DNA from: Pristionchus mayeri
Taxonomy: Eukaryota > Nematoda > Chromadorea > Rhabditida > Neodiplogasteridae
Assembly: GCA_036245805.1 (NCBI GenBank)
Contig: BTRK01000005.1
Coordinates: 46,797,216 to 46,861,215, forward strand
Direction of reading: 5' to 3'
Length of the DNA: 64,000 nucleotides
Shown here: positions 23,517-34,630 of the stretch, piece after piece
Numbering within the stretch: position 1 is the first letter of the stretch
Layout of the letters: every line of letters begins with the position of its first letter
Translations under genes and position numbers: made by a program
The notes under the pieces: model-generated
What the model was told of the DNA's origin: nothing
The model's input: only the letters and a program-made list of their open reading frames with translations
Database searches by the model: none

Positions 23517-24934
23517 ATGCGCAACACTAATTCACGCGGGATTCACAAGAAACTTCATGAAGTGGGAATTTTCTTGAAGAACCGTAAAACATGGAAATAC
23601 TGATTTGTTTTGTTGTCTCTTCTTTGTACATTTCGTTTCGTTCAGCAACGCCCGCTTCAATAAATCTCGAGACTTCATCGATACGCGTTTTCGTCTTCGT
23701 CCAACGCATATAATTGCGAAGCGTAGACAAAGCATCCATCCTACCAAGGTGGCTCTAAATGAGAGGTGAGTGCTTGCGCATACTTCTCTTATATGACAAA
23801 ATGCTGTTGGATTCTTTTGATGAGGAAAGAGAAGTGGTGTGCCCGTTCTGCCGAAGCCAAGGCCGATTTGTAAGCTTAATTGAGAAATCCGTCGGAACCG
23901 TGACACAAATACGCATTTTGAGTGCGATATAGGACACATACGATATGAATGAGTTGTTACTTATTCTAAAATAATTGCTCCAACATTTCAAAACGTCTAC
24001 ATACATTTCTTGCAGATCTGAGCTTCTCGCAGCAAAAGAAAAGGCTCGTGACGATTCAGCTAACGCTAGGACCGTGAAGAATCAAGCTCGGCTCGAAGAA
24101 CATGCTGCACGAAATGTGTTGAAAAACGCTCGAGAAGCGCTCAGAATTGCGGAAGCAGAGGGTTCAAGACCAGATGAATTGATGCACGCTGTTAATTCAG
24201 CTGTAATCAACTGGCTTCTCACCGAATCTGCCCTTGAGCGTACCATAAGAGCATATGAAATATCGGAAAATGTATATATTTCGACGTTTCGATCACATAT
24301 AGATCAATACATAAGTCATTGCAGAGAAGAAAATGATATTAGGTTGGACATCATTTACATGTCAATTGTTATATTTTTGTTAATGATGATTGGGTTCCTT
24401 AAATAATACTATTTTTGTTATAGACCTGATTGATTTAAAGAAGGGGTAACACGAAAGAATGCTAGGGAGTCCCACCACGAAGATATTGCGCTCGCAATGG
24501 GAAACTGTAGCGAATTTACCCCAAAACGATACGAAAATAAAGTAGAGCGAGTGAAACATAAACCCAGTAGCCATGACCCTGCGCCGTCGATGAACTCTGC
24601 GCGTATGTAAATAGCATCAGAGATGTCTGTGAAACTTCGGATAAAGTGAATCATGATCGGGCTGCCGGCTTCTTTTGTACATACATAGTTGCTAATTAAA
24701 CTAATTTTTCGTGTTACTCCTTCTTTAATTGTCAGTGCTCGTTTTGCAATTCGTTTTTCTCGAGTGTGCCGGGCATGCAATGATAACTCGCCCCGTCATC
24801 GCGTTTTCTTCCCCGCATGCGGGCACGCGGTTTGTAGCGAGTGCGCGGATGAGCGCACTGACGCGTCTCAAGCGGATGGATCACCAATGGCATGTCCGGA
24901 GTGCAATACCGAGGGAGGCAAGCACCTTGGCTAA
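23517..24934 (+). pseudogene. RCR7: type II RING-coiled coil-RING, multiply damaged
   Basis: Exon 1 (23517-23593) encodes a basic start ending VGIFLKNRKT. The donor that should follow is GA instead of GT (23594-23595). Exon 2 (23646-23765) is sound and encodes ARFNKSRDFIDTRFRLRPT. In RING1 the first half is gone. What is left, about 23800-23932, holds only the final CPFC pair and GRFVSLIE, then a stop. The helical exon (24016-24342, 327 nt) is open and contains ARNVLKNAREALRIAEAEG. RING2 (24736-24934) has all ligands (CRAC, CGHAVCSEC, CPEC) but ends early at GGKHLG, without the usual FVTLYED tail. A 286-bp MITE lies immediately before its acceptor. With a lost donor and half a RING missing, this copy is probably non-functional. 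Confidence 0.7.
24439..24724. mobile_element. 286-bp MITE with TTAA target duplication
   Basis: The inverted ends are AGAAGGGGTAACACGAAA at the left and TTTCGTGTTACTCCTTCT at the right, with one mismatch. TTAA flanks both sides (24435-24438 and 24725-24728). TTAA duplication is the hallmark of piggyBac-type insertion. No open frame is present. It inserted in the last intron of RCR7 and its right end lies only seven bases from the AG of the splice acceptor. Confidence 0.85.
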
Positions 24935-25372
24935 TTTGTACATTGCACATCGTTTTTCGCTTTAAATTGTTAAGATTTGTGTTAAGCATTAGTATTTGAG
25001 GATATGTATTTTCCTTCTCTATACGAGGACGAGTTGGACGGATAACTAACTGAAAATATCGGTAATGACTGTTAATAGTCCATCACCATGTGTTCAAAAA
25101 TGTTCTCTTCAAAAATGTTCTTAAATATTTTTTTTTGCAAAGACGCTCGGTTCACCCTTCTTTCATCTACTTCTTTCATTCATTTACATATTATTGTTTC
25201 ATCATGGTGGTATGATTTCAAAGTATTATAAATTGTGGTACGTGAGTGCTCAGAAAATGCCATGAATGACGTGCATGAATACCACATTTTGTAGCGTCTC
25301 ATTTTTTGCAGTAGGCTAAAGTCATGTGATTCGATCTGTGAGCTCGAAATATTTTAGTATCACACTCTTTCA

Positions 25373-27040
25373 ATGGACAGGAGGGTAGAGAAAGTAGTCG
25401 ACTATACACTGATTCTTGCTCAATCATATTTGCTGATTCGTCTAAAATTTACCAGTCATGCATACTTCAAAACCACCTTCTTCTATTTCTTCATACTCAA
25501 AGGTTTGCTTATACCTAATTCGCATTTCTATGTAGATATAGAAATGCGAATTATAGATGTCGTATTTTCGTAAAATTCGAAATAGCTCCCTTTTGTAATT
25601 CTGCAGGTGCATTAGCATGTATCTCTGTCGTAGGATTCATAATCGCTGATCGATTCCTAATTCCACGGCAAAATGCTTGGATTTTAAAAATGGGCTACGC
25701 ACGTACTTGAGTATCATATTGCCAAAATCCGAGAATTTCAAGATGATCAACTCGTTTGGAGTGACCGGGTCAACCATTGGAAAACTTCTGATGGCTACTC
25801 CTACATATCAGGTTGGTCGGAAAGTCTTTGTGTATGGTTTTGTTTTAGCACTGCTCCTCGCAATTGTATTCTGGCGTTTCCCCATTCCTAGTGAATAGCA
25901 ATCAGTGAAGTGTCTTTATAGTTAACAACTCGCCATTCCCTTCCCTTCAGTCAGTCTCTAGTAGAGCAACGATGTATGTTCGTAGTACCATACTCATCAG
26001 TCATGTTCTGCTTTATCCCTGTATATCCTACGCCACGATGAAGGATTCAGAGACCCTACTGAAGAATGTTTATGACACACATGCCCCCTCTACAAAGGCA
26101 TAAGGAATTGGTTCAATCTCTTCGAAGAATGCGACTTTTCCCTCTATGATCAGGATCGATCTGGAAGACCTGGTGCGTTGGATTTGGAAACGTTAAAGAA
26201 AGTTGTGGAAACATGCCCATTTCAAAGTGCCCGTGAAATACCATAGCACTGTCAAAGAAGGCTGGAAATCTCTTGGAATGAGGAAATGTATCGGTCGATT
26301 CATATCCCATGATCTGAGCCTAGCCAGCCGTGACCGTCGAGTCGATGATTCCATTACTCTCCTCATTCTCCGAGGCGGGGATCGATGGCCGGAACGGCTC
26401 ATAACGGGGCATGAGAAGTGGGTCATCTACGATAACAACCACATGAGAGCCCAGCGAGTTTGGAAAAGGAGAGACTCCACAGGATGTCCCCAAACTTTAT
26501 CCGCATCCTAGAAAATCAAGCTGTCAATGTGGTGGGTAGTGGATAGCGTGATCTACTCGAAGCTACTGCTTGAGGGCATGTAAATCACCGGGTCAAGTAC
26601 GTCACACAACTGCATAATTTGAAGTTGGAAGTCGATCGTTCAAGGCCTGAAGAGTAAGGAAGTGTATAATCAACGAAATGGCCCCCGGCACCAGGTATCT
26701 AGTCATGCCAAGCAGGCACTGGCTGGATAGGGATGGATGGTTCTCCCTCACCCCCCCCCCCGTATTCTCCTGACATGGTACTGTCCGATTACTGACTTTT
26801 CGCAGACCTGACCCATGCGGTTCGAGGTAGGGCATTCAGTGCCCGTGGAAATCTCGATGCTGCACGTAAGCAATACTTTGCCTCGCGTCTTGATAGGTTC
26901 TGCAGGGAGTCCATAAATTGAAGGCGCACAGACTTTCCGACCAACCTAACATTTTGCTATGCGGAATGTCAAGAACATCAAGGAAGTTGGAGCAATCGAC
27001 ACATTTAATTTCTCTCTGGAATTTTTTTTTATTTGATTCA
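25373..27040 (+). pseudogene. Serpentine-receptor-like gene split by a mariner (after RCR7)
   Basis: Exon 25373-25502 encodes MDRRVEKVVDYTLILAQSYL and a hydrophobic FYFFILKG. The exon from 25607 encodes ALACISVVGFIIADRFLIPR. Near 25770 follows GSTIGKLLMATPTYQ, which breaks off exactly where a mariner element begins (25808). After that element, at about 26985-27030, comes W-S-N-R followed by LSGI, matching W-S-T-C-Q-I-A-T-LSGI in the copy after RCR8. So the insertion cut the gene in the third to fourth helix region. It is probably a relative of nematode serpentine receptors and certainly not intact here. Confidence 0.5.
25808..26949 (+). mobile_element. Mariner element with decayed transposase
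   Basis: The left end TCAGGTTGGTCGGAAAGTC and the right end GACTTTCCGACCAACCTAA are inverted copies. TA precedes the left end, while the right flank is CA. Inside, in several frames, lie mariner transposase remains in order: an E-D-L/S-G-R-P-like start near 26160, then VDDSITLLILRGGDRWPERL, then TGHEKWVIYDNNHMRAQRV, where family members have TGDEKWI-YDN. The usual Asp of that catalytic motif is His here. Stops and frameshifts are frequent, so the copy is inactive. It interrupts the receptor-like gene after RCR7. Confidence 0.85.
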
Positions 27041-27244
27041 TTTTCCAATTCGAAACGACAATAAACGCATCTCTCTCGTTTGCATTTCACATTATTGATT
27101 GACTACGGCATAGTTCGAAAATTACGATTGACGCGTTGTCCAAGCATTCCCTCTGGCTGTGGTTCATTTAATTCTGAATAGCGAAAAAAGAGAGAGATAG
27201 ATAGAAAATCGAGCGTTCCCACTGCTTCGGCATCTCCTCTGGCG

Positions 27245-27293
27245 GAGCCTCGGCACATTCAACACGAAGACCGGTGATGGGCTAGTATATAAG
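27245..27293 (+). promoter_or_regulatory. RCR8 promoter block with TATATAAG
   Basis: GAGCCTCGGCACATTCAACA, then CGAAGACCGGTGATGGGCTAG, then TATATAAG (27286-27293) match the RCR6 promoter closely. In RCR6 the start codon follows within 200 bases. Here a 2-kb fold-back element lies between the promoter block and the RCR8 start at 29491. Whether it still drives RCR8 is open. Confidence 0.55.
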
Positions 27294-27403
27294 TGAGCGA
27301 TCTCTCATTAACTGTCCATTTACATTATGTGTTTAATTGTGCTGACTTTTCGTCTGCTCGTCATTCTACATTGTCGTTGCGCAATATCTCCACCTATTTT
27401 AAA

Positions 27404-29387
27404 ACGCGTTCTCTGTAAGACTCGGAGGGGGTGGCACAAGGATTTCAAAATGGTCGTGTCGACTTGAAACTTTCAGGGTATCATACCTGAGTGTAAGGTA
27501 TGCCCCCACATGATTTTTGTCTCCGTACCTCAACATTTTGACCTACCAATTTTGAAAAATGAAACTCAATATCTACCGGCATGCAATATATCATTCGAAA
27601 GAGCTTGAAAAGTTATGCCTAAATCTATGTTTTCGTAAGAATTGGTGCATTTGCTCACGAGATATGACATGAAATGTACATTTTCAAGCAGTTTTTGTGA
27701 TGAAAGACAATGATGGGGTAGCTTTCACAGCAATTTCTTTTCATCAGCAGATGCAGAATTTAATTCTCTATCGACGTGTTTAATTGGTTTTACGAATTTT
27801 GTCCCCTAATTATGTCATACTGTAGCTTTTATATCACGCATTCGTCGACGCAGGTTCGAAGCCTGCCCGATGCATCAATCTTTTGCCATCGTGGATTTCG
27901 TCCTACCCCAATATTCTAGAACGCAATATGTATTTTAGATCAATATTTGATCGAACCCAACTAGTGATGACAAAAAAGTGATTCAAGCCGGCTTCAAACC
28001 AGCATTTTCACCGCTTTAGCCTGTTTGCCGGATGATACAGGCGGCCATTCCGAGGCATTTTTTGGTCATTGTTACCATCCATTTATTGTGTCAATTAACC
28101 AACTATTCTAAGTGCTAGAATTGATCTCATTCAAAAAAAGAAATTTATCTTTCAACAACAATAATGCCGTTTAATGATGCCGTTTAATGACAAACCATTC
28201 ATCCACTCGTAGATCATTTAACGATCAATGGCTATCCTTGCATCCAATTGCGGGCGGTCCAATTACGTTTAATGGCTACCCATTCATCTAGTCCTGGGTG
28301 GTATATAACCACCAGTCAGGATATCCGTAGCACCGAAAGTCGGAGAAGTCATCGTTCCATCCCATGCCGCCGAGGTACTCGTTCACCTCTCTGGAGAATC
28401 TGCCCCCAAGTATGTCGGCGGACACATAAAACGGTGGGCCCTGTGTGACACCATCTACGGCCCCGTCACCTTTTCCGGATCAAAAGGGTAATATTTTCGA
28501 ACTACTTTTCAGCTTCATTTTTTAGTCAGATCAATCCATATTCAAGGATCCCGCAAGAGGCTTCATCTGGCTGAAAGTCAGCTGGAAGAAAGCTGACGCG
28601 CTGGTCTGGTGCACGCTGCCCGATGGAACGGATTTATATATTATTTTTTCCCTTCACCATATCAATCCTGGTTATTAAAATAATAAACATCATATACGGA
28701 ACGTCCGAAGTGGGCAAGCCTACCCGAGCCGCTCGCCCGCGAAACGGGTCTACCGTGCTTAGAAGATGAACTCGGCCATATCTATTTCGTCGAGGAAATC
28801 GAAGCAACTCTAAAATGCACCGGATGGTGATCCAAATTGTAATAAATGATTTACAAAATGGATGGTGCAATAAAAAACAGTCGAAAGTAACAGGCAAAAT
28901 ATTGATGCATCGGGCAGTATTCGAACCTGCCTCGACGAATGCGTGACATAAAAGCTTCCGTATGACATAATTAGGGGACAAAATTCGTAAAACCAATTAA
29001 ACATGTCGATAGAGAATTAAATTCTGCATCTGCTGATGAAAAGAAATTGCTGTGAAAGCTACCCCATCATTGTCTTTCATCACAAAAACTGCTTGAAAAT
29101 GTACATTTCATGTTATATCTCATGAGCACATGCACCAATTCTTACGAAAACATAGATTTAGGCATAACTTTTCATGCTCTTTCGAATGATGTATAGCATA
29201 CCGGTAGATATTGAGTTTCATTTTTCAAAATTGGTAGGTCAAAATGTTGAGGTAGGGACACAAAAAACATGTGGGAGCATACCTTACGCATAGGCATGAC
29301 ACCCCCAAAGTTACAAGTCAATACGATCAGTTTTAAGCCTTGTGCCACCCCCCAAAGTGGGGCGTCCGATTCTTACAGAGAACGCGT
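27404..29387. mobile_element. Long fold-back element 2, with TTTAAA target duplication
   Basis: The ends are ACGCGTTCTCTGTAAG and CTTACAGAGAACGCGT, perfect inverted copies, flanked on both sides by TTTAAA (27398-27403 and 29388-29393). TTAA within it would fit as well. The arms remain similar to about 27900 and 28890, some 500 bases each, around a unique centre. The homologous region before RCR6 (near 18900) has the sequence without the element, an empty site. Each arm carries CAGGTTCGAA-CCTG, which looks like a tRNA T-arm or B box, but no full tRNA can be folded around it. No transposase is seen. Confidence 0.85.
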
Positions 29388-29490
29388 TTTAAATATTTGG
29401 CATTGCGATTTATTCTTTTTGGCGCCATTAAAAGTTTTCGTTTAGTGTATCTCACTCAACTTGTTCCCGTTAAGCAGGCACTATTCAAAG

Positions 29491-32144
29491 ATGAACAGCA
29501 CGGCTCGACGCGTGGGGATGATCGCGAAGAAACGCAAAACAAGGTAAAACTAATTTATTAGGTTGAGCCTAAAGTTTTGCGCGATAAACTCTTTTAGTGA
29601 TAGATAGGGGCATTTATACTCTCTTTAGCGCACACTATGATAGATCTGCTCAACCAAGGGAAATATAACAGCGATGCAGCAAACTTCATCTGGCTAACCA
29701 ACGACATGAGTTTTCAAAGGATTATAATTTCTTGTAGAACGGAGATAGGACCCTATGTTAACCACAGTTGTAAAGCAAGACTGGCATATATTGCACTGGT
29801 AATGTTGAGACTGATCAGCCCTAAAGGGCCTATTAGAAATAAGCGCGGAATCAGAATTTGAGTTTAATGCCGATTGTCAAGATAAGTTTTGGTGGCACTG
29901 TATCTATACCGGTAGATCTTGGGATTTCATTTATTTATGAATGTGAACTACCTTTCTAGTACAAGTCAAAATTCCATTTGGGAGAGAATGCGGATCTCCA
30001 TTCATGAACAGGGTTTTTCGGATTTTAGGTGTCCAATGTAGATCATCGAAATACACACTTTTGCCTTTTTTGTGCCAGCCACGTGGTTCGAAGGGCGGTT
30101 CTTTCGTGCTAAAATTAACGAACAACCCTTACCCTATCACTCTCTAATTAGGAATATTGTGGAGGTCGCTACTTTTTCTAGGGTGAACCGTGCCTGAAGG
30201 CCCTCCATATCAGCGTGTTCGGCATTTTCATTGAAAAATAATTCAGGTGCAAATTTCACTTTTTCAGATGAGAAAGCCGAGTGGGGTCTTAAATATCGTT
30301 GCAATAGAGAACCCTGTAAGTAGTGATATCAGCGCCCATAGGTAGCTGTCAGTCTCGTTATTCCGCGGAACAGGTGATTTGTTCGAGAGAACTCTGATTT
30401 TTTCAAGTACCGGTGATTCATTGACCTATACGAAGTCCTATACCTATACGACCTATTCATTGACCTATACGTATACTGCATTCTACAGCTTTCTCTTTTT
30501 GATTCTAGGTAGTGCATGCTTCGGGCTTCTGAATAAACTTTATGAGCTTTTATCTAAAAATTTCTCGGCAAAGTACAGCAATTTAAAAGAAAAGCAATAT
30601 TTGTCTGTAAAATCTAAATTTACGCAGACCTTGATTTCTCGCAAAGTAGAGTTATTTGCTCTAGTTAAAATATATTATTCTAAAGGTTGGACATGTCCCT
30701 ATATATCGACATCAGGACAACAGATGGTTATTTTAGCAAAAGAAACTGCACGAACTCAAAGTTGAAAGCCAAAATCGCGCAAAACTTTAGGCTCAACCTA
30801 ATATTATATTTCGATATCCCTTATTTGTAATTTGCATTTTCTTCAGCAACTCCAGTAAGTCGCGAGACTTCACCGATACTCGCAACCGCCTTCGTTCAAC
30901 GCATTTAATTTTGAAAGACAGGCAAATTGCCACCAAGGGCAAGCAAGAACTCCCTGCTGTGAAGAAGGCTATAACAGCAAGGTAACTGCATATGTATGGC
31001 ATCTTTCTAATTGCACCATTTCAGCGGCATGCGCTTCTCGCGCGCCTGTGGCGTTTGCCTTGCCGAATCTCCGCGTCACCGCGCCATCTCTGACGCGTGC
31101 GGACACGCGGTCTGCCGTGCGTGCGCTATCCAGTTGCGCAAGGCCGCGGCAGATGAGAGACAACCTCTAAAATGTCCATTTTGTCGAGTCGAATGTCGGT
31201 TTGTCTCTTTTGGAGAACTATCGATTGGAGGCAAAAAAGAGCTGATGAAACTGCAGAAATCTCACGCAGAACGGGGGTAAGTTGAAGTTGCTTATGACAC
31301 TATAGACAAATCATGACAAAATATAGCATCAGTGCCACATTTTTGAAAATATACAATAATGTGATTAGAATAATCTAATAATGTCATTTTTATCCTTTTT
31401 TTGCAGGGATCTTTTGAAATCCGAACTCGAAGAAGCAAACGGGGAGTTGACAAGGGCGGAAGTGGCGGATGATATAACATGCTATGAAATCAAAGTTGCG
31501 TCGGACGCACATCGGCTAGCTATTTCTACCTTGGATCCTGAAAGTGCAGATTATAATGCAGCACTCGCGGCTGCTTGTGCGACGTGTAACGCAAAGCGTT
31601 CGGTTGGAAACGATATCCGCCGCCAGATTCGTGCTGCAACAGAGAAAGTAACAGCATTGAACTGCGCTCGTCGAGAAAATATATTCTGCTATTATAAAGA
31701 AGCCAATGAAGCAAGGTTAGTCATTTCGAAGGTAAAATAGTTACTAAACAATGTGAAAACTAAATTTCCACATGCGAGTATTCGCGGGATGTCGAGTTTC
31801 ATTGATTCAGCGACGGCAAACTTAAGTAACCCCCATATAATAAATAGCCACTTTGACGTGATGTTGGTGTAGTATTCCCGGGACTAGTATTTGTAATTTC
31901 ACATATTCATTACAGTGAATCTCTCGGCATCCGATTTTCTCCATCTTGCAAATCTTGTGATGAGAAATCGCCTCGTCATCGCGCATTCTTCCCCGCATGC
32001 AAGCATGCGGTCTGCCGCGAGTGCGCGGATGAGCGCACTGACGCGTCTGAAGCGGATGGGTCACCGATGGCCTGTCCGGAGTGTGATACCGAGGGAGGCT
32101 TTCTCACTCTCTACGAGGATCTGATCGACGAAAACGTTGAGTAA
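29491..32144 (+). CDS. RCR8: RING-coiled coil-RING protein, type II, intact
   Basis: Exons 29491-29543, 30847-30981, 31025-31276, 31407-31715 and 31916-32144 join in phase 2 throughout and give 325 aa. Exon 1 is MNSTARRVGMIAKKRKT and exon 2 contains SKSRDFTDTRNRLRST. RING1 has CGVC, CGHAVCRAC and CPFC. The helical exon (309 nt) is Glu/Ala-rich with SELEEANGELTRAEVADD. RING2 has CKSC, CKHAVCREC and CPEC and ends GGFLTLYEDLIDENVE, identical in this part to RCR6. All zinc ligands are present. Intron 1 holds a complete mariner-like non-autonomous element (29558-30801). The promoter block is separated by fold-back element 2. Function beyond zinc binding and probable ubiquitin-ligase activity cannot be read from the sequence. 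Confidence 0.85.
29558..30801. mobile_element. Mariner-like element in RCR8 intron 1
   Basis: The ends TTAGGTTGAGCCTAAAGTTT and, on the other strand, TTAGGTTGAGCCTAAAGTTT are identical over at least 20 bases and continue TGCGCGAT. TA flanks both sides (29556-29557 and 30802-30803). The end sequence is typical of mariner. The interior has short frames on both strands but nothing I can recognise as transposase. A tandem CCTATACG-type repeat lies at about 30420-30475. The well-matched ends suggest a fairly recent insertion. Confidence 0.85.
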
Positions 32145-32944
32145 TTTCTGCAAGCAGCGCACTTCATTTTTCGCCTCAATTCAAATTGTAACGACTTTTG
32201 TTAAAACATCATCGTATTTGCTTCCCTTCTCTTAACGAGGACGAGTTGGATCGACAAATAACTTGTAGTGACAGTGAATTTATGATCATGTATGACCATG
32301 TGTTGGGCAATTTGGACTGCAATGATAAATATTCTACTCGCATAGTCTTCTCGTGATGATATTCTTCATTTATTTAATATTATTTCATCATGATGACATG
32401 GCTTCAATGTTTAATACAATTATATTGCGTGAGAGCTCTGAAAGGCCATGAATGATGTGCTTCAATACCTAATGAATCGAGAAAAAACGATCCATTTTGT
32501 TGCGTATACTTTGAAGTTAGACAAGGACGTGTGATTGAAGTTGTTGGCTCAAAATATTTTAGTTTCTCACCCCTACATGGACATGAGATTAGACGAAGAA
32601 ATCGACTATACACAGCTTCTTGCTCTATTATATTTGTTGATTCGTCTAAAATTGAGCAGCCATTCATACTTCAAAACCACATTCTTTGTTCATACTCACT
32701 GGTGTGATTATTAAAAATTATTAAAATCGAACTTAGTTTCGTCGTATTTGTGCTTAATTCCAATGTATTCTCCTTTGTACTTCATAAGGTGCACTGGCAT
32801 GCATCTCCGTCGTATGATTCATAATCACCGATCGATTCCCCATTCCACAACAACATGCTTGGATGTTCAAAATGGGCTACGTAAGCAAAATGTTTCATTT
32901 TCTTTAAATATATCATTTAAATTTATTTAAATGTATTATTCTCA

Positions 32945-33018
32945 GCAGCGGTGGTTCAGTGGTAGAATGCTCGCCTGCCACGCAGGCGGCCCGGGTTCGT
33001 TTACCCGGCCGGTGCACC
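32945..33018 (+). tRNA. tRNA-Gly(GCC)-like sequence with encoded CCA
   Basis: The sequence follows tRNA-Gly closely: GTGGTTCAGTGGTAGAATGC, then the loop CTGCCAC with anticodon GCC at 32977-32979, then CCGGG-TTCG and CCCGG. Deviations are a G-G mismatch in the acceptor stem, a C-A mismatch in the anticodon stem and an eight-base T loop. A CCA is encoded directly after the discriminator base (33016-33018), which nuclear tRNA genes do not have. It is therefore more likely the head of a retroposed SINE than a working gene. Confidence 0.6.
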
Positions 33019-33490
33019 ATGATCAGGCTCAGCGATAGAAGGCCTAGGGCTGCAGGATGAGACAACAATGATAAGGGAAGGAAAGGGGAAGGAGAAGGAG
33101 AACAAAGTAAGAGAGTTACATAAATGAGAAGAGGAAGGACAAGAGCCAGAAGGGAAATAGGGAAGTGAGCGAGGTTAGGAAGATAGCTAGAATATGGAGA
33201 GAGTATACTGAATTGGTTCCCCCAGTGGATCCAAGACAGTCTAACAATACAAGGAAAAGATGTGCTTCCCCAGTGAAGCTATGAAGATGATCCCTCAGTG
33301 GATCAATGAAAGACACTGCTTACTGTATCCCCGTGATACAGAATTAGCGGCAAAATGACAAAACCGTTTATCGGTTAGGTCAAGCAGAAGTGATCATAGT
33401 GTGTATGAGAGAAGGCGGAGACGGAGGCAGGCAGGCGAGTGGAGCGGAGCCGGGCTTCGTAGAGAGAGAGGGGGGAATCCTAAGAGCGTA
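32945..33490 (+). mobile_element. tRNA-Gly-headed SINE-like insertion
   Basis: The segment begins with the tRNA-Gly-like head, followed by a body rich in purines (GGGAAGGAAAGGGGAAGGAG) and by CCCAGTGGATC / CCTCAGTGGATC repeats near 33218-33305. It lies in the receptor-like gene exactly where the RCR7 neighbour has contiguous coding sequence, so it is an insertion. The 3' end near 33490 is set only by the return of homology (ACCGGGTCAATCATTGGC). No target duplication was identified. Confidence 0.55.
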
Positions 33491-33619
33491 ACGGACACAA
33501 CCGGGTCAATCATTGGCAAACTGCTGATGGCTGCTCATAGATATTTTGCAATGAGTAATATTAACAATATTAAAGAAGTACACCTTTCATATTTTAAAGT
33601 TCTCATTTATGATTAGGAT

Positions 33620-34630
33620 TGGAGCACTTGTCAAATTGCCACTCTCTCTGGAATTCTTGTGTGTATCGCAATTTGTCCGTGTATTCCCACAATTTTCTGC
33701 GCTTACATACTTACCTAAAACCGTAAGCATTTTCGACCCAGATCAGGTAGGGAGCTGAAAATTTGGTAAAATGTGCGCAAGCGTCGTATATTTCGAATTC
33801 ACAACCAAAAACCAGAGCTTAATTGAAAAATATTGAGGAAAATGCGAAAAAAAGTGATGTCGTCATGTCTGTCCTGTAACTGGCCATTTTGCTGTACTTC
33901 CTACCGTATCCTCATTTTCGTTAATAAAATTCTCATAAAATCGCATTGTGTTTTTTCAAGTTGTTTACTATCTTTCCAACAAGGAGACCGACCGTTCGCA
34001 CATTTTAAAAATATATTTGACTCAACGCACCGTTTCCCCACTTCACTGCACCGGCGGCGCGCATATGTAGGTGATCAGCCAATGATTTCCGTTTGCATCA
34101 GAATGCTTTGTTTGGGGTAGTTTTGTGTTAGAATTGTTAGAAATCGATTTAGTATTAATTGTTTTTATCAGATTATGGGTAATTAATAGCTAATTAACTT
34201 AAAATAGAGTTTGAAAATGACGAAATTATGAAATTTTGCATTTTGCTACACAATTAATATTTTGCAGTGTTTGTTAGCTTAATTCGTATTACTTTGAATT
34301 CTCATTAATTGTTTTCAACATATTATGTGAAATTATTAGCTAATTTGTTGAAATTATGGGTTTCAATAGTCAGCTACCGTAATCCATCAAAGAAACACAA
34401 AATGATTTTTTTAAACTTTTTGCTTCAATGATTATTGAATGATTATTGAAATAATTATTGGTTTCATTCTTAATATTTTAATTTTATATAATTTCTGAAG
34501 TTAATTTTATTCTATTCCCACGTCATAGCGCCACACGAAACTGCAATCTGCGAATCACCAACCACACCACGCATTGTGGTGGAAAATGCACCCCATTCTG
34601 AATTCATCCCCCAAGCGTTAGTGTAACGTA
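33620..34630. other. AT-rich interior of the decayed receptor locus
   Basis: After the fourth-helix remnant the sequence is AT-rich with repeated TTAATT-type words (34130-34510). No exon is recognised until about 34940. It could include further inserted sequence. Confidence 0.4.

Noticed and set aside
25800..25900. C-terminal helix of the receptor-like gene after RCR7 (VGRKVFVYGFVLALLL)
   Set aside because: This lies inside the mariner element, whose left inverted end starts at 25808, so it is read-through and not receptor sequence.
27840..28945. tRNA genes in fold-back element 2
   Set aside because: Only a T-arm-like part is present. D arm, anticodon arm and acceptor 5' strand cannot be found.
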